A stretch of 19,279 nucleotides of DNA from Flavobacterium psychrophilum (GTDB lineage: Bacteria > Bacteroidota > Bacteroidia > Flavobacteriales > Flavobacteriaceae), in NCBI GenBank assembly GCA_945907225.1, contig CAMDSN010000009.1, forward strand, positions 1 through 19,279. The letters run 5' to 3'. The notes beneath the pieces were generated by a model. That model made no database searches and was not told the origin of the DNA. It worked only from the letters and a program-made list of their open reading frames with translations. Shown piece after piece: positions 16,891 through 19,279 of the stretch (within the stretch, counting starts at the first letter, position 1; each line of letters opens with the position of its first letter). The translations under genes and the position numbers were made by a program.

Positions 16891-17913
16891 ATGAACGAAA
16901 ATCTTAATCCTACAAATTCAAATTTTAACCCGGATGAGCTCGACTTAGAAAAAAAGTTGCGGCCCCTAACCTTCGATGATTTTACAGGACAAGAACAAGT
17001 TCTAGAAAATCTTAAAATATTTGTTGAAGCGGCTAATCAAAGAAGTGAAGCATTAGACCACACCCTTTTTCACGGCCCACCTGGTTTAGGAAAGACAACA
17101 TTAGCTAATATCTTGGCTAATGAACTGGGTGTAGGTATTAAGATTACTTCAGGACCCGTTTTAGATAAACCAGGAGATTTAGCTGGTTTATTAACTAATC
17201 TTGAGGACAGAGACGTTTTATTTATTGACGAAATCCATCGTTTAAGTCCTGTTGTTGAAGAGTATCTCTATTCAGCTATGGAAGACTTTAAGATTGATAT
17301 AATGATTGAATCGGGGCCAAATGCAAGAACGGTACAAATTAATTTAAATCCGTTTACTCTAGTTGGGGCAACAACACGTTCGGGTCTTTTGACGGCCCCA
17401 ATGCGTGCTCGATTTGGTATTCAAAGCCGCTTACAATATTACAACACCGAACTTTTAACTACTATAGTTCAACGTAGCGCCAGCATTTTAAAAATGCCAA
17501 CAACTATGGAGGCAGCCATTGAGATTGCAGGAAGAAGCAGGGGGACACCACGTATTGCTAATGCTTTATTACGGCGTGTTCGTGATTTTGCTCAAATAAA
17601 AGGGAATGGTAAAATAGATATTGAAATTTCACAATATGCGCTTAAAGCGTTACATGTAGATGCCCATGGATTAGATGAAATGGACAATAAAATTTTAAAT
17701 ACAATTATTGACAAATTTAAAGGAGGGCCTGTTGGATTATCAACTCTTGCAACTGCAGTATCCGAGAGTGGTGAGACTATTGAAGAGGTTTATGAGCCTT
17801 TCTTAATTCAGGAAGGGTTTATTATTAGAACACCTAGAGGGAGAGAAGTAACAGAAAAAGCGTATAAACATTTAGGAAAAATTAAACTAAATGTTCAAGG
17901 AGGATTGTTTTAA
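16891..17913 (+). CDS. ruvB: Holliday junction branch migration helicase RuvB
   Basis: RuvB is the AAA+ motor of the RuvABC system, which drives branch migration of Holliday junctions in recombinational repair. The 340-residue protein has Walker A GPPGLGKT (62-69), Walker B with DEIHR (113-117), the [17 protein letters not shown] stretch holding sensor and arginine residues, and a C-terminal winged-helix DNA-binding domain (about 265-340). The ATG at 16891 gives the family's usual start. An upstream in-frame TTG at 16861 is rejected because it lies in the promoter region and abuts the cox1 terminator. There are 103 bases before queG. ruvA is not in the window. Confidence 0.97.
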   Translation: MNENLNPTNSNFNPDELDLEKKLRPLTFDDFTGQEQVLENLKIFVEAANQRSEALDHTLFHGPPGLGKTTLANILANELGVGIKITSGPVLDKPGDLAGLLTNLEDRDVLFIDEIHRLSPVVEEYLYSAMEDFKIDIMIESGPNARTVQINLNPFTLVGATTRSGLLTAPMRARFGIQSRLQYYNTELLTTIVQRSASILKMPTTMEAAIEIAGRSRGTPRIANALLRRVRDFAQIKGNGKIDIEISQYALKALHVDAHGLDEMDNKILNTIIDKFKGGPVGLSTLATAVSESGETIEEVYEPFLIQEGFIIRTPRGREVTEKAYKHLGKIKLNVQGGLF

Positions 17914-18016
17914 TAGGATTAAAAATTGGAGATCGAAAAAGGAAAGTAGATGATAGAGGACAACAATTTAAATTAAAATGATTTTATAACTTTCATCTCC
18001 TAGCTCTTCCCTCCAA
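17914..18016 (+). other. ruvB-queG spacer with imperfect inverted repeat
   Basis: This 103-base spacer has a purine-rich left part and a pyrimidine-rich right part. TTGGAG (17926-17931) pairs with CTCCAA (18011-18016), and 17946-17956 pairs at 9 of 11 positions with 17990-18000 (core AGATGA/TCATCT). The right arm abuts the queG ATG, so the fold could cover the start. There is no T-tract to make it a terminator and no plausible ORF. Confidence 0.4.
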
Positions 18017-18940
18017 ATGATAAACAATAAAGAAAAATATACAAAACTTATAAAAGCCGAAGCCAAACGCCTCGGTTTTTTCTCTTGTGGAATTTCAAAG
18101 GCTGGTTTTTTAGAAGAAGAAGCCCCTCGATTGGAAAATTGGTTGAACCAAAACCATCATGGGCAGATGAAATATATGGAAAATCATTTTGATAAGCGGC
18201 TTAACCCAACTTTGCTAGTTGATGATGCGAAAAGTGTTATTTCTCTTTTGCTTAATTATTATCCTTCCCAAGAGCAGGAAATGGAGTCCTATAAAATTTC
18301 AAAATATGCCTACGGACAAGATTATCATTTTGTCATAAAAGAAAAACTGGTAGCGCTTTTAGATACCATTCAAACCGAAATTGGTGAAGTTTCGGGACGC
18401 GCTTTTGTTGATTCAGCACCAGTATTAGATAAAGCCTGGGCAGCTAAAAGTGGCTTAGGTTGGTTAGGGAAAAATAGCAATTTATTGACGCAACAAGTAG
18501 GTTCTTTTTATTTCATTGCTGAATTGGTTGTCGATTTAGAATTGGAATACGACTATGCAACAACTGATCATTGCGGCACTTGCACGGCTTGTATTGATGC
18601 ATGTCCAACAGAAGCCATCGTTGCACCATATGTCGTTGACGGCAGTAAATGCATTTCTTATTTTACAATTGAACTCAAAGAAAATATTCCATTAGACATG
18701 AAAGGGAAACTGGATGATTGGATATTTGGATGTGATGTGTGTCAAGATGTTTGTCCTTGGAATCGTTTTTCAAAGTCACATGAGGAACCTTTATTTAATG
18801 CCAATCCAGAATTAATTTCAATGTCAAAAAAAGATTGGGAAGAAATTACAACAGATGTTTTTTCTAAGGTTTTTAAAGACTCAGCAATTAAGAGAACGAA
18901 GTTTGAAGGATTACAGAGAAACATCAATTTTTTAAAATGA
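18017..18940 (+). CDS. queG: Epoxyqueuosine reductase QueG
   Basis: QueG is a cobalamin-dependent reductase that converts epoxyqueuosine to queuosine in the wobble position of certain tRNAs (Asp, Asn, His, Tyr). The 307-residue protein has the family's N-terminal catalytic region, with the conserved stretch [20 protein letters not shown] around residues 130-150. Two [4Fe-4S] sites follow: [11 protein letters not shown] (Cys186, 189, 192, 196, with Cys212 nearby) and CDVCQDVC (Cys239, 242, 246). It is a little shorter than forms with an added C-terminal HEAT-like domain. It lies between ruvB and maeB on the same strand. The upstream gap holds an imperfect inverted repeat that may fold over the start. 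Confidence 0.95.
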   Translation: MINNKEKYTKLIKAEAKRLGFFSCGISKAGFLEEEAPRLENWLNQNHHGQMKYMENHFDKRLNPTLLVDDAKSVISLLLNYYPSQEQEMESYKISKYAYGQDYHFVIKEKLVALLDTIQTEIGEVSGRAFVDSAPVLDKAWAAKSGLGWLGKNSNLLTQQVGSFYFIAELVVDLELEYDYATTDHCGTCTACIDACPTEAIVAPYVVDGSKCISYFTIELKENIPLDMKGKLDDWIFGCDVCQDVCPWNRFSKSHEEPLFNANPELISMSKKDWEEITTDVFSKVFKDSAIKRTKFEGLQRNINFLK

Positions 18941-19076
18941 TAAAAATTGATAAGCACTTCTTCAAATAATTAGGATGTTTTTTACTTTAACACTAAGCTG
19001 TAGGAATAAATCAACGCCAATTTAGGAGTTTTTATAAAAGAAATCACTAAAAGTTTCCTTATTACATTCAGTCTTT

Positions 19077-19084
19077 TACCTTTG
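19077..19084 (+). promoter_or_regulatory. Putative -7 promoter element of maeB
   Basis: TACCTTTG matches TAnnTTTG, but no TTG is seen at the -33 distance. Transcription would begin near 19089, giving a leader of about 15 bases before the ATG at 19104. The remaining queG-maeB gap (18941-19076) shows no clear hairpin terminator and no small ORF that I can support. Confidence 0.45.
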
Positions 19085-19103
19085 CAAATACAAAAAATAA
19101 AGT

Positions 19104-19279
19104 ATGCATAAAGATAGTAAAAGAAGAGAGGCACTTTTATACCACGCAAAACCCACTCCTGGGAAAATTAAAGTGGTCCCAACAAAAAAATATGCAACAC
19201 AACGAGATTTATCCTTGGCCTATTCGCCGGGCGTTGCAGAGCCTTGTCTTGAAATTGTCAAAGACATAAACAATGTTTA
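19104..19279 (+). CDS. maeB: NADP-dependent malic enzyme, N-terminal fragment
   Basis: Malic enzyme oxidatively decarboxylates malate to pyruvate, making NADPH. Only the first 58 codons are in the window, so the gene is cut by the right edge rather than broken. The sequence reads [15 protein letters not shown] and then PTPGKIKV, and contains the family signature [14 protein letters not shown] at about 38-51. In MaeB-type enzymes a phosphotransacetylase-like domain follows at the C-terminus; whether it does so here cannot be seen. It is on the same strand as queG after a gap of 163 bases with its own promoter element, so it is probably transcribed separately. Confidence 0.9.
   Translation, partial: MHKDSKRREALLYHAKPTPGKIKVVPTKKYATQRDLSLAYSPGVAEPCLEIVKDINNV

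Noticed and set aside
17990..18030. preQ1-type riboswitch before queG (CTAGCT followed by a C-rich run looked similar)
   Set aside because: The required 5' GAGG-type strand that pairs with the CCCTC run is absent before the loop, and the A-rich tail does not fit. The similarity is superficial.
18941..19076. Possible small RNA or terminator in the queG-maeB gap
   Set aside because: No stem of convincing length followed by a T-run, and no tRNA-like fold, could be found by eye.

Overview
The window is from an AT-rich member of the Bacteroidota, most likely Flavobacteriaceae. The evidence: no Shine-Dalgarno sequences precede the genes; several starts have the Bacteroidota promoter element TAnnTTTG; and the proteins read as flavobacterial versions, with a bacterial alternative complex III (ACIII) linked to an aa3-type cytochrome oxidase. 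No mobile element, CRISPR array, tRNA or rRNA was seen. Nearly all of the window is core genome in which every reading frame is intact.

Layout. (1) Bases 1-188 are non-coding and hold a weak promoter element and a strong terminator-like hairpin just before rimP. (2) rimP-nusA-infB (189-4684, +) is the classical transcription/translation operon, closed by a hairpin terminator at about 4693-4726. (3) A small secreted SPOR-domain protein lies on the minus strand (4718-5128). Its stop codon sits inside the infB terminator, and its good promoter diverges from the promoter of the next operon. (4) actA-actB-actC-actD-actE-actF-cox2-cox1 (5346-16813, +) has gaps of only 1 to 32 bases and ends in one terminator (16829-16858). 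It encodes a quinol:cytochrome c oxidoreductase (ACIII) and the two catalytic subunits of an A-type haem-copper oxidase. (5) ruvB (Holliday-junction helicase), queG (epoxyqueuosine reductase) and the first 58 codons of a malic enzyme gene (maeB) follow, all +.

How the genes work together. ActC and ActF are NrfD-type quinol-site membrane subunits. ActB carries four Fe-S clusters, one of which looks like [3Fe-4S]. ActA has six CxxCH haem sites and ActE has one. Electrons would pass from menaquinol through these centres to the CuA site of Cox2 and then to haem a and haem a3/CuB in Cox1, in line with the known ACIII-oxidase supercomplexes of this phylum. Cox3, Cox4 and oxidase assembly factors are not in the window.

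No wholly new system is evident. The points most worth a second look are regulatory and structural: a terminator-like hairpin inside the rimP-nusA-infB leader, a probably leaderless ruvB transcript, an imperfect inverted repeat abutting the queG start codon, an additional haem domain fused to ActA, His-rich tails on ActF and Cox1, and a Glu-to-Lys change in the CuA loop of Cox2.
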